Of a stretch of 64,000 nucleotides of DNA, positions 24,639 through 32,710 are shown in pieces (within the stretch, counting starts at the first letter, position 1; each line of letters starts with the position of its first letter). This DNA comes from JAXDAY01 sp034679345. GTDB taxonomy: Bacteria > Eisenbacteria > RBG-16-71-46 > CAIMUX01 > VGJL01. The translations under genes and the position numbers were made by a program. The notes beneath the pieces were generated by a model. That model ran no database searches. It saw only the letters and a list, made by a program, of their open reading frames with translations, and was not told the DNA's origin. The DNA is taken from the NCBI GenBank assembly GCA_034679345.1, contig JAXDAY010000019.1:1-64000 (forward strand). Reading direction: 5' to 3'.

Positions 24639-25427
24639 ATGCGCTTCCGGTCGATCGCCAGGGCCCTCGCGGTCATCCCTCCCCGGCCCGCTTGCCTCAT
24701 TGCGGGGCTCGTGTCTCCGTGGCTCGGGCTCGCCGCGCCTCGACGCAGGAGGTCGTGGATCGCGAATCTGCGCGATCTGGGATTCGAGCGCGGGCAGAGC
24801 CTCGGGCACTGGCCGCGGCCGTTCTACCATCTGCTGCTCCTGCTCTACGAAGCGCTTGCGCGAATCGGCGGACGGCGGTTTGTGATCCGACTCGAAGGGG
24901 AGAAGCATCTTCTCGATGCGATTGGGCGCGATCGCGGGGTCATCGTCGCGAGCTGCCATCTGGGCAACTGGCTTCTCGGCGCTGAAGCCGCGGCGTCACT
25001 GACCGGGCGGGCCGTCCATTCCGTGGCGGGAGTGCAGATCCTCCGTGGCTGGACCGCCGATCTCCGTCTCGGCTATCGGGCGCTCGGCGTCCGCATCCAC
25101 GGCGCCCGCCGTCCCGCCGCGACGCTTCTGCGCGCGCTGCGACGCGGGGAGATCGTCGCCCTCCAGATCGACGGGGACCGGCACGAGGGAAGCGGAAATC
25201 TCGCCACGCGCGGCATCCGCACGCTCGCTGCCAGGACCGGCGCCGCGATCATTCCGGCCGCCTGCGTGCGGGAATCGCCTGGGCGCTTCGCCGTCCGCTT
25301 CCAGGCGGCGATCTCCGAAAGCCAGACGGCCGCGACGGACCGGCTCCTGCGCGAATCGATGCGCGATGCGGTCTCAGGCGCGCCCCATCAATGGATCCTC
25401 TTCCGTAGAGTCGAGGCGGGCGGATGA
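24639..25427 (+). CDS. LpxL/HtrB-PatA-type lysophospholipid acyltransferase family protein
   Basis: 262 residues. ATG 24639 has no ribosome site but has CACAAT at 24627-24632, 6 nt upstream, another leaderless candidate. The family core is clear: basic N-terminus with hydrophobic helix, GVIVASCHLGNWLLGAEAA (about 105-120), 'LQIDGDRHEGSG' (about 185), and AIIPAACVRE. In active HtrB-type enzymes the His is followed four residues later by Asp/Glu (HLGNWE); here that position is Leu, so activity is uncertain. The next gene overlaps by 4 bp and encodes a PimA-like mannosyltransferase, matching the acyltransferase-pimA order of mycobacterial PIM synthesis. A glycolipid acylation role is inferred. 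Confidence 0.85.
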   Translation: MRFRSIARALAVIPPRPACLIAGLVSPWLGLAAPRRRRSWIANLRDLGFERGQSLGHWPRPFYHLLLLLYEALARIGGRRFVIRLEGEKHLLDAIGRDRGVIVASCHLGNWLLGAEAAASLTGRAVHSVAGVQILRGWTADLRLGYRALGVRIHGARRPAATLLRALRRGEIVALQIDGDRHEGSGNLATRGIRTLAARTGAAIIPAACVRESPGRFAVRFQAAISESQTAATDRLLRESMRDAVSGAPHQWILFRRVEAGG

Positions 25428-26578
25428 GGCCGCTCGAGATTCTGCTCGTCAGCCAGTCGTATCGGCCGGTCTGTGGTGGGATCTCGGAGCATGTCCACCA
25501 TCTCGCCCTCGCGCTGCGCGACCGCGGCCACCGAGTGAGGATCCTGACCTCGCGACCGGGCCCTGAAGCAGAGGAGGAGGGCCTCCGCGTCGTCCGCATC
25601 GGACGGCGGTTCCGGATCCCTTCGAACGGCGCGATGGCGAACCTGGCCTTTCATGCGCGATATCGCTCGCTCGTGCGGCGGGCGCTGGATCCGCCTCTCG
25701 ACTTGATCCATGTCCATTCCCCTCTGGAGCCCTTCCTTCCCTGGGCTGTCCTGAAGGAGGCGGAAGTCCCGTGTGTAGGTACCTTCCACAACGCGGGACG
25801 GCCCCACTGGGGCTACCGCATGTTCTCCAGCATTCTCGCGCCTCTCGCGGAGCGCCTGACGCTGCGGACCGCGGTCTCGCTGAGCGCGGCGCGCTTTGCG
25901 GGGCGTCACTTTCCCGGCGAGTACCTGATCATCCCAAACGGCGTGGATCGCTCGAGGTTCTATCCCAACGGGCCCCGCCCGCCGGACCGGAGACCGACCT
26001 GTCTCTTCGTCGGAAGCCTCGAGCCGCGAAAGGGCCTGGAAACGCTGGTGGCGGCGATGGAGATCGCGGCCAGGCGACTTCCGGCGCGCCCCATCCTGCG
26101 CGTCGTCGGCGGAGGGAGCCGGGCGCGAACCCTGCTCCGATGCCGCGGCCACCGCGCCTTTGATCTCGAGTGGGAAGGCGAGGTCCCGGCGCCCGCGCTA
26201 CCGGAGATCTACCGGCAGGCCGACCTGTTCGCGGCCCCCGCCCTCCACGGAGAGTCGTTCGGAATCGTCCTGCTCGAGGCTCTAGCTTCTGGGCTGCCGG
26301 TGGTCGCTTCCCGGATCGAGGGGTACCGGGACCTCCTCGATGGCTGCCCGGCGGCGGTGCTCGTCCGGACGGGGAGCGCCGGAGCGCTCGCGGAGGGAAT
26401 CCTGCAGGCTTGGGGGGATTTCCGGGGGGAGCGCGAGCGACGGGAGGCCCGGGCGTTCGTGGAACCGTTTGACTGGCAAAGAGTTACGGACATGACCGAG
26501 CAGGCCTACCTTGAGGCTGTCGGGGGGCCGCCGACAGAGATGACGCGTTTGAGGATCTCGCATCATCCACGGCCCTGA
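25424..26578 (+). CDS. GT4 glycosyltransferase, PimA-like
   Basis: 384 residues, ATG overlapping the previous stop (ATGA). It is a GT-B fold enzyme with N-terminal Gly loop (SYRPVCGGISEHVHHLALAL), PimA-style IPSNGAMANLAF, LIHVHSPLEPFLPW, GTFHNAGRP, hinge IIPNGVDRSRFYP, second-domain start CLFVGSLEPRKGLETL, and the donor-site HGESFGIVLLEALASGLPVVAS with the E-x7-E pair. The run of matches to phosphatidyl-myo-inositol mannosyltransferase (PimA) is closer than to generic GT4 enzymes. It probably transfers a sugar from a GDP- or UDP-sugar to a lipid at the inner leaflet. The acceptor cannot be told from sequence. It forms a two-gene unit with the acyltransferase. Confidence 0.88.
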   Translation: MRPLEILLVSQSYRPVCGGISEHVHHLALALRDRGHRVRILTSRPGPEAEEEGLRVVRIGRRFRIPSNGAMANLAFHARYRSLVRRALDPPLDLIHVHSPLEPFLPWAVLKEAEVPCVGTFHNAGRPHWGYRMFSSILAPLAERLTLRTAVSLSAARFAGRHFPGEYLIIPNGVDRSRFYPNGPRPPDRRPTCLFVGSLEPRKGLETLVAAMEIAARRLPARPILRVVGGGSRARTLLRCRGHRAFDLEWEGEVPAPALPEIYRQADLFAAPALHGESFGIVLLEALASGLPVVASRIEGYRDLLDGCPAAVLVRTGSAGALAEGILQAWGDFRGERERREARAFVEPFDWQRVTDMTEQAYLEAVGGPPTEMTRLRISHHPRP

Positions 26579-26601
26579 CGGGTTTCTCTCTGGTTCGCCT
26601 G

Positions 26602-26642
26602 TGTCAAATCTCACTTGACAGGCATCCGTAAACGGGTAGCTT
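26602..26642 (+). promoter_or_regulatory. Promoter with palindromic operator-like site upstream of the OMP gene
   Basis: TTGACA at 26615-26620, 16-bp spacer, TAGCTT at 26637-26642. TGTCAA at 26602-26607 is the exact reverse complement of the -35, giving TGTCAA-N7-TTGACA. A dimeric regulator bound there would cover the -35. The leader to ATG 26780 is about 130 nt. Confidence 0.5.
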
Positions 26643-26779
26643 GACGGAAGTTTGGGCCGCTCCCTGTGGAACTCGGCGCCAAACGCTTGAATCGAGTTGT
26701 CGAAGGAAACCCTTGCGGGAGCGCATGCTTGCCGTATCGAGACGTCGCGGGCGTGTGCATCGGCTCATGGAGGATGGTC

Positions 26780-27397
26780 ATGAAGAAAGCCCTCTTGTTC
26801 CTCGGACTTCTGGCCTTCGTGCTGGCCTCGGTCGGCCCTGCCACGGCTGCACCTATTGAAACAAAGGCCGGCACCAAGGCGATGGTCTTCTCGTTCAGCG
26901 GATTGAGTGATCTCGACGTCGGGACCTACGCCGGCGGCATCGGGATGCGGTACTACCTCGCCGATGATCTGGCGCTGCGTCCTGGTCTGGAATTCAACAT
27001 GCTCTCGGGCAAGGACAAGGTCGAGGATCCGGAGTACAAGGAGACCCTCACCGCGTTCGGCGTCAACGTGGCTCTCGAGCAGCACCTGTCCGGTCCGACC
27101 GCGATCTCTCCGTATATCGGTGGCAAGGTCGGGTTCAACTATGGGCAGGACAAGGAAGAGCAGGGGGACTCCGAAGCGAAGGAGAAGATGACCTCCTTCG
27201 GTCTGGCCGGGATCCTTGGCTTCGAGTGGGGCTTCACGGAGTCTCTCACACTGGGCGGCGAGTACACGCTCGGCCTCGACATCGGCTCGCACAAGGTCGA
27301 GGTGACCGAAGACAATCAGACAGTGACGACGGAGGATGATTCCTTCACGCACGTCGGATTCGGAACGGCAGCGGTCTTCCTCTCGGTGCGCTGGTAG
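26780..27397 (+). CDS. Outer-membrane beta-barrel protein (porin family, OmpA/OmpW-like barrel)
   Basis: 205 residues. ATG 26780 has GGAGG 6 nt upstream and starts a signal peptide (MKKALLFLGLLAFVLASVGPATA-A). The mature protein alternates short amphipathic strands with acidic loops (GTYAGGIGMRYYLADDLALRPGLEF, ISPYIGGKVGFNYG, GLAGILGFEWGFTESLTLGGEYTLGL) and ends VFLSVRW with a terminal aromatic, as in 8-stranded barrels assembled by BamA. Substrate or role unknown. It is transcribed alone and ends at a strong terminator shared with the convergent porin gene. Confidence 0.85.
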   Translation: MKKALLFLGLLAFVLASVGPATAAPIETKAGTKAMVFSFSGLSDLDVGTYAGGIGMRYYLADDLALRPGLEFNMLSGKDKVEDPEYKETLTAFGVNVALEQHLSGPTAISPYIGGKVGFNYGQDKEEQGDSEAKEKMTSFGLAGILGFEWGFTESLTLGGEYTLGLDIGSHKVEVTEDNQTVTTEDDSFTHVGFGTAAVFLSVRW

Positions 27398-27416
27398 TCG
27401 CCACTCATCGGCAATC

Positions 27417-27451
27417 GGCCGGCCATCGCAGGGTTCCTGCGATGGCCGGCC
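27417..27451. terminator. Bidirectional hairpin terminator
   Basis: A perfect 16-bp stem, GGCCGGCCATCGCAGG (27417-27432) with 27436-27451 around a 3-nt loop, then TTCTTC. It lies between two convergent genes (stops at 27397 and 27482) and can serve both. Confidence 0.8.
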
Positions 27452-27481
27452 TTCTTCGTCGCGGCGGACCGCCGCCGGATG

Positions 27482-28624
27482 TCACAAGCTCGCGTCGAGC
27501 CGGGCGCTCACGATGACCTCGCTATCGAGATCGATCTCGACGTCTCTCGCCGGAGCGCTCACGTCGTGGTAGAAGAGATCGTCGCTGAAGGAGCGGATCG
27601 ATACGTCGATGATGCTGCGTAGCGTCTTCGAGTAGGCGTGGGAGAGGCCGCCGATCAGAACCGTCTGGGCCAGTTGATTCTCCGTCTCATTGCCCAAGGT
27701 CGGGGTCGTGATCATGACGTCGTCGGTGTCGGTATTGAAGTCGACGGCATCCACGCGGCCGAAGATCTCGATCTTCTCGGTCACGGCGTAACGGGCGAAG
27801 CCGCTGATGACCGCGGAGGTCACATCCTCGTCGGCCACCTTCGTGACTCTCGAGTCGTACTGGACTCCGGCGACGAACTTCGGCGCGTCGAAGTACGCGT
27901 GGCCGCCGAACCAGAGATCGGAGTTCTCGCCCGATGGGCTGCGCTTCGGGGCGTACTGGGCGTATCCGCCGAAGGCGAGGCCTTTCGCGACTCCCTCCTG
28001 GATCGGTCGGAGCAAGACGCGCCCCGCCAAGGTCTTGTACTTGGCGTCCCCGCCGTCCGAGATGTTCTTGTTGGCCGGGACGCGGTTGGCCAGCAGGACG
28101 TCGGTCTCGATGATCCCGCCGGCGAGCTTGCTCGCGAGCCCCGCGCCGAGGTAGGTGGTGCTGAGCCCGAGATACCGGTCGGTGGTCGTCTTCGAGACGA
28201 TCCGGTAGCCCCACGGCTTCTCGAGGAAGGGAGAGACCGCGCCCTCGGTCTGCCCAAAGCGCAGGGTCGAGCTTCCGAGCCCGAACGGCTCGCGAACCGC
28301 GATGTCGGCGGTCTTGAGGAAGTTCGTCACGGTGCCGTCGTTGTTGTTCTGGAGCTCCAGCCGCGCACGGCCCGTGTAGCGATCGCCGAGCTTGCTCGCG
28401 AAGGTGAGATAGACACGATCGATGGAGAAGCGGTTGAAGTCGAAGTCCTTTCCCTGATTGCCCGTGCTCGCATCCTCGACCACATACTGATAGAAGCCCC
28501 ATACGACCCCGTCGAAAGTGACCGGGTTATTCTTGCCTTCCATCGACTCGCCGGCATATGCCGGACGAAGGAGGAGACCCAGGGCGAGGACCGCCCAGCC
28601 GAAAACGATCGGACGCAGACGCAT
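27482..28624 (-). CDS. Outer-membrane porin
   Basis: 380 residues. ATG 28624 is preceded by AAAGGGGG and a signal peptide (VFGWAVLALGLLLRPAYA). It is a barrel of the OprP/porin style: N-terminal DGVVWGFYQYVVED, FDFNRFSIDRVYLTFASKLGDRYTGRARLEL, RFGQTEGAVSPFLEKPWGYR (a constriction-loop-like segment common in phosphate/polyphosphate-type porins), repeated GGYAQYAP, GGHAYFD and GFARYAV strands, and the end VIVSARLDASL. The final residue is Leu rather than Phe. An 11-bp direct repeat reminiscent of a Pho box lies 62 bp upstream, so phosphate-regulated anion uptake is a reasonable guess but unproven. Confidence 0.83.
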   Translation of the reverse strand: MRLRPIVFGWAVLALGLLLRPAYAGESMEGKNNPVTFDGVVWGFYQYVVEDASTGNQGKDFDFNRFSIDRVYLTFASKLGDRYTGRARLELQNNNDGTVTNFLKTADIAVREPFGLGSSTLRFGQTEGAVSPFLEKPWGYRIVSKTTTDRYLGLSTTYLGAGLASKLAGGIIETDVLLANRVPANKNISDGGDAKYKTLAGRVLLRPIQEGVAKGLAFGGYAQYAPKRSPSGENSDLWFGGHAYFDAPKFVAGVQYDSRVTKVADEDVTSAVISGFARYAVTEKIEIFGRVDAVDFNTDTDDVMITTPTLGNETENQLAQTVLIGGLSHAYSKTLRSIIDVSIRSFSDDLFYHDVSAPARDVEIDLDSEVIVSARLDASL

Positions 28625-28685
28625 GACTTAGCCCCCTTTGACTTCGTGATTTCGCCCAGAGAACCTACTCGGAGCATTGAATGCC

Positions 28686-28707
28686 GCGCGTGTGAAGCGC
28701 GTGTGAA
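28686..28707 (-). promoter_or_regulatory. 11-bp tandem direct repeat (Pho-box-like) upstream of the porin
   Basis: On the minus strand TTCACACGCGC occurs twice back to back. It is flanked by a 7-bp inverted repeat (GAGCATT 28672-28678 and AATGCTC 28706-28712). The 11-bp period and TTCAC core resemble OmpR/PhoB/PhoP-type binding sites. A TAGGTT hexamer downstream could be the -10. Confidence 0.45.
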
Positions 28708-28796
28708 TGCTCGGTTTGCGTTTCGTTGATCGCGGCGCACGGGACGAGCCTATCCCTCTTTGTTGCCGCGTCAACCCCCACAACCGGGCTTCAGGC

Positions 28797-29819
28797 TCAG
28801 GCGACTTCCCAGGTCTCTCCCTCGTGGATCAGGGATGCCAGGTCGCCCCGCCCCCGTTTCCCCTGAACCTCGCGCATCTGCTCGTGCACGAGCTCCTCGA
28901 ATGTCGGGTAGCGGATGTCCCGGAAGACTCCGATCGGCACCGGCCAGTCGGGGCGGGACGAAGTGGAGGCAAGCTCGAACGCGAGGGCCGGATCGTTCCG
29001 CCTGGAGTCGAAGGTGATGAGGGCCTTGTCGAGGCCGTTGCCGTCGAGATCGGCGATCGCAAGCCCCTCGCCCGCGCGGACGATGCCGCGCTTTCGCTCT
29101 TTGCCGAAGGTAAGCGGCTTGCCGTCCTCGATGGCGAGGGTGCGGTCGTCTCGCACTTCGCGATCGGTCCAGGCCTCCCAGGCGCCGTCATTGAAGATGT
29201 TGCAGTTCTGGAGGATCTCGATGAAGGCGCTCCCGCGATGGGCGGCGGCCCGACGCAGGACCTCCTTCAGATGTGGGCCGAAGACATCGATCGAGCGCGC
29301 GACGAACGTGGCCCCGGCGCCCAGGGCGAGGGAGAGGGGCTCGAAGGGACGGTCGAGCGAGCCGAACGGGGTCGACTTGGTCTTCTTGAACTGCTCGCTG
29401 GTGGGAGAATACTGCCCCTTCGTGAGGCCGTAGATCCGATTGTTGAACATGAGGATCTTCAGATCGATGTTGCGGCGCAGAGCGTGAATGATGTGGTTTC
29501 CGCCGATCGAGAGGGCATCGCCGTCACCCGTGACGATCCAGACGGAGAGCGCGGGATTGGCCAGCTTGATACCGCTCGCGATGGCCGGAGCGCGTCCATG
29601 GATGCCGTGGAACCCGAAGGTGTTCATGTAGTACGGGAAGCGGCTCGAGCAGCCGATCCCCGAGACGACGACGAACTTCTCCTTTGGGACTCCAAGCTCC
29701 GGGAAGACGCTCTGCACGGCGTTCAGGATGGCGTAGTCCCCGCAACCGGGGCACCACCGGACCTCCTGGTCGGTCTGGAAATCCTTCTTCGTCATGGTGG
29801 GCGTCGTCTTCTCGCTCAT
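28797..29819 (-). CDS. korB: 2-oxoacid:ferredoxin oxidoreductase, beta subunit
   Basis: 340 residues. It carries the WCPGCGDYAILNAVQ motif for the [4Fe-4S]/TPP region, GIGCSSRFPYYMNTFGFHGIHGRA, and the TPP signature GDGDALSIGGNH...NNRIYGLTKGQYSPTS. Start ATG 29819 lies 2 bp after the alpha-subunit stop, so the two form one operon in alpha-beta order. The enzyme interconverts a 2-oxoacid (most likely 2-oxoglutarate with succinyl-CoA) using ferredoxin. The exact substrate is not fixed by sequence. Confidence 0.93.
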   Translation of the reverse strand: MSEKTTPTMTKKDFQTDQEVRWCPGCGDYAILNAVQSVFPELGVPKEKFVVVSGIGCSSRFPYYMNTFGFHGIHGRAPAIASGIKLANPALSVWIVTGDGDALSIGGNHIIHALRRNIDLKILMFNNRIYGLTKGQYSPTSEQFKKTKSTPFGSLDRPFEPLSLALGAGATFVARSIDVFGPHLKEVLRRAAAHRGSAFIEILQNCNIFNDGAWEAWTDREVRDDRTLAIEDGKPLTFGKERKRGIVRAGEGLAIADLDGNGLDKALITFDSRRNDPALAFELASTSSRPDWPVPIGVFRDIRYPTFEELVHEQMREVQGKRGRGDLASLIHEGETWEVA

Positions 29820-29821
29820 CG

Positions 29822-31690
29822 CTATCGGCTCCCCAGCATCGCGTCGATCTCCGCGACGATTTCGCTCTCGGTGAATGGACGTCCCTGGATCTTGTTCATG
29901 CCCACGGCATCAACGAGATACCGGGCGCGCAGGACCATGACGAGCTGCCCCATGTTGAGCTCGGGCACCAGAACCGACTTGTAGCGCCGCAGGATTTCGC
30001 CGAGGTCGGGCGGCAAGGGATTCAGGTAGCGCAAGTGGACGTGGCCGATCCTCGCTCCGCCGCGCGCGCGCCGATGGGCGACGGCCGCGTGGATCGCCCC
30101 GTAGGTCGATCCCCAGCCGACGACGAGGAGATCCCCTTCGGGATCGCCGTCGATCCTCTGAGGCGGCAACCGGTCGGCGATCCGCGCGACCTTCTCCGCC
30201 CGCAAGCGGATCATCCGTTCGTGGTTGGCGGGCTCGTAGCTCACGTTGCCCGTGATGTCGGCCTTTTCCAGCCCGCCGATCCGATGCTCCAGCCCCTTCG
30301 TTCCCGGAACCGCCCATGGACGCGCGAGCGTCTTCGCGTCGCGCTCGTAAGGCCGGAATCCCTCCGGATCCTTCTGAAAGCGGACCGCGATCGGCGCGAG
30401 CTTCTCCAGATCGGGCAGGCGCCACGGCTCCGCCCCGTTCGCGAGATAGCCGTCGGAGAGGACAAAGACGGGCGTCATCGACTCGATGGCGATCCGGCAC
30501 GCTTCGTAGGCGGTCTCGAAGCAGTCGGACGGAGTCGCGGCGGCGAGGACCGGAATCGGCGCTTCTCCGTTGCGGCCGAAGAGCGCCTGCAAGAGATCGG
30601 CCTGTTCGGTCTTGGTCGGCAGACCGGTCGAGGGCCCGCCGCGCTGGATGTTGACGATCACGAGCGGCAGCTCGGTCATCGTCGCAAGCCCCAGCGTCTC
30701 CGTCTTCAGGGCCACCCCGGGCCCGCTGGTTGTCGTCACACCCAGCGAACCGGCGAAGGAAGCGCCCAGGGCGGCGCCGATCGCGGCGATCTCGTCCTCG
30801 GCCTGGAAGGTCAGCACGTCGAAGTTCTTGTGGTGGGAGAGTTCGTGCAGGATCTCGCTCGCCGGCGTGATCGGATAGCTGCCGAGGAAGAGATGCAAGC
30901 CCGACTTCTCGCTCGCCGCCACGAGTCCGAAGGCGAGGGCGGTGTTGCCTGAGATGTTGCGGTACCGCCCGGGCGCCAAGCGAGCGGGCGGCACGACATA
31001 GGAGACATCGAAGAGCTCGGTCGCCTCGGCGAACGTATAGCCCGACTTCAATGCCAAGGCGTTCGCATCGAGGAGTGCCGGCAGCTTGGCGAACTTCTCC
31101 TCGATCCACCGGAGGGTCGGATCGAGGGGGCGCGTGTAGAGCCAGTACATCATCCCGAGCGCGAAGAAGTTCTTGCAGCGGTCGATCGAGCGCGTGTCGA
31201 GACCCGTCGACTCGAGTGCGACGCGCGTCAGTCGCGAGAGCTCGACTTTGAAGACGCGGAATCCCTCCAGGGTGTGATCGTCCAGCGGACTCGTCTCATA
31301 CCCCGCCTTCTTGAGATCGGTCGGGGTGAAGGCGTTCGTGTTGACGATGACCACGCCGCCCGGCTTCAAGTCTCGCAGATTCACCTTCAGCGCCGCCGGA
31401 TTCATCGCCACCAGGACGTCGGGCGCATCGCCGGGCGTGGAGATGTCGTTTGACGAGAAGTGGATCTGGAAGCCGCTCACGCCGGGTAGGGTCCCCGCCG
31501 GCGCGCGAATCTCCGCCGGGAAGTCGGGAAGGGTGGCAAGATCGTTGCCGACGACAGCGGAGGTCGCCGTGAACTGCGTGCCCGTGAGCTGCATTCCGTC
31601 ACCCGAGTCTCCGGCGAATCGGATCACGACGCTTTCGATCGTGCGGGACGGTTTGGGCGGGGGAGAGGGTTTCTGCGTCTGAGTGTCCAT
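29822..31690 (-). CDS. korA: 2-oxoacid:ferredoxin oxidoreductase, alpha subunit with fused gamma domain
   Basis: 622 residues. ATG 31690 (MDTQTQKPSPPP) was chosen over a start 16 codons earlier. The N-terminal gamma domain (about 15-200) has VIRFAGDSGDGMQLTGTQF and LATLPDFPAEIRAPAGTLPGVSGFQIH. The alpha domain (about 225-622) has GNTALAFGLVAASEKSGL, SYPITPASEILHELSHH, FQAEDEIAAIGAALGASFAG, VTTTSGPGVALKTE and RGGPSTGLPTKTEQADLLQA, where the TPTKTEQ-type motif marks 2-oxoglutarate-type enzymes. With KorB it supports an oxygen-sensitive, ferredoxin-linked step of the (possibly reverse) TCA cycle. Confidence 0.93.
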   Translation of the reverse strand: MDTQTQKPSPPPKPSRTIESVVIRFAGDSGDGMQLTGTQFTATSAVVGNDLATLPDFPAEIRAPAGTLPGVSGFQIHFSSNDISTPGDAPDVLVAMNPAALKVNLRDLKPGGVVIVNTNAFTPTDLKKAGYETSPLDDHTLEGFRVFKVELSRLTRVALESTGLDTRSIDRCKNFFALGMMYWLYTRPLDPTLRWIEEKFAKLPALLDANALALKSGYTFAEATELFDVSYVVPPARLAPGRYRNISGNTALAFGLVAASEKSGLHLFLGSYPITPASEILHELSHHKNFDVLTFQAEDEIAAIGAALGASFAGSLGVTTTSGPGVALKTETLGLATMTELPLVIVNIQRGGPSTGLPTKTEQADLLQALFGRNGEAPIPVLAAATPSDCFETAYEACRIAIESMTPVFVLSDGYLANGAEPWRLPDLEKLAPIAVRFQKDPEGFRPYERDAKTLARPWAVPGTKGLEHRIGGLEKADITGNVSYEPANHERMIRLRAEKVARIADRLPPQRIDGDPEGDLLVVGWGSTYGAIHAAVAHRRARGGARIGHVHLRYLNPLPPDLGEILRRYKSVLVPELNMGQLVMVLRARYLVDAVGMNKIQGRPFTESEIVAEIDAMLGSR

Positions 31691-31835
31691 GGCCTCATGC
31701 GCGATCCGGCTCGCGGCGCGGGGCCTGAGCGGATCCATCCGGGGGTCTAGGATTCGTTTCGTGAACCCGTGAGACTAGCACCGCTTCCGCGCGAGGCGCA
31801 ACCGGTAACGGACCGCAGACGCGCGCACTGGAGGG

Positions 31836-31864
31836 TTCCGGGGCGCGGCGGGCTGCGGTAGCAT
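31836..31864 (+). promoter_or_regulatory. Candidate promoter of the SDR-TenA operon
   Basis: TTCCGG at 31836-31841, 17-bp spacer, TAGCAT at 31859-31864, 42 nt before ATG 31907. The GGTAGC-T form of the -10 recurs upstream of rho and rpiA. The -35 is weak. Confidence 0.35.
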
Positions 31865-31906
31865 CAGCCCGTTCGCGGCACGCGCCAACGGCGCAGGGGG
31901 AGACGG

Positions 31907-32701
31907 ATGAATCTCGGACTGGCGGGCAAGACGGCACTCGTGACGGGGGGCAGCGCGGGGCTCGGGCTCGGGGCGGCGCGAGCGCTGGCTGAGGAAGGGG
32001 CGGATCTCGCCATCTGCGCCCGCAACGAGGAGCGCCTCGGCGCGGCCGTCGAAGAGCTCTCGAGGATCGCCTCCGGCAAGGTGATCGGGTTGAGAGCCGA
32101 TGTCGCCGTTCTCGATGAGCCCGCGCGGGTCGTCCGCGACGCGGAGCGGGCGCTCGGCGGCATCTCGATTCTGATCGCCAACGCGGGGGGCCCGCCCGCC
32201 GGATCGATCCTCGATCTCACCGAGGAGCAGTGGCAGACCGGGTACCAGCGGACCCTCATGAGCGCGGTGCGTTTGACGCGTGCCGTCATCCCGGGCATGG
32301 TCGCGCGAGGGTGGGGGAGGATCCTCTACATCACCTCGACCACGGTAAAGCAGCCGATCGACGGGCTTCTGCTGAGCAACGTCTTCCGCCCGGGGATCGC
32401 GGGACTCGCCAAGACGATCGCCTCCGAGCTGGCGCCACACGGGATCACCGTCAACTCGGTCTGCCCGGGACCGTACGAGACCGACCGGATCACGGAGCTC
32501 CTGGCGATCCGCGCGAAGAAGGCGGGAATCACTCTCGAGGAGGAGCGCGGGCGCTACCTGGCCGGCGTCCCGGCGGGTCGATTCGGCCTTCCCATCGAGC
32601 TGGGGCGGACGATCGCATTCCTCGCATCGGAGCAGTCGGCCTTCGTCACGGGATGCGCCTGGTCGGTCGATGGCGGGAGCACCCGCGGGATCCACGGATA
32701 G
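31907..32701 (+). CDS. SDR-family oxidoreductase (divergent beta-ketoacyl reductase-like)
   Basis: 264 residues. ATG 31907 follows GGGGGAGACGG. Rossmann motif TGGSAGLGLGAARALAEEGA; NAG motif IANAGGPPAGS; active-site Ser region ILYITSTTVKQP. The usual Y-x-x-x-K is not recognisable: the region reads LLLSNVFRPGIAGLAKTIASELAPHG, with the Lys kept but Tyr replaced. This matches a known SDR subgroup that lacks the full catalytic tetrad, so it may reduce by another mechanism or only bind nucleotide. It heads an operon of four genes with 4-bp overlaps further down. Confidence 0.88.
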   Translation: MNLGLAGKTALVTGGSAGLGLGAARALAEEGADLAICARNEERLGAAVEELSRIASGKVIGLRADVAVLDEPARVVRDAERALGGISILIANAGGPPAGSILDLTEEQWQTGYQRTLMSAVRLTRAVIPGMVARGWGRILYITSTTVKQPIDGLLLSNVFRPGIAGLAKTIASELAPHGITVNSVCPGPYETDRITELLAIRAKKAGITLEEERGRYLAGVPAGRFGLPIELGRTIAFLASEQSAFVTGCAWSVDGGSTRGIHG

Positions 32702-32710
32702 GGGGGCGCG

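Noticed and set aside
23280..24959. A 559-residue minus-strand frame overlapping selD, the lipoprotein and the acyltransferase
   Set aside because: Arg/Pro-rich and crosses three supported genes on both strands; no family features.
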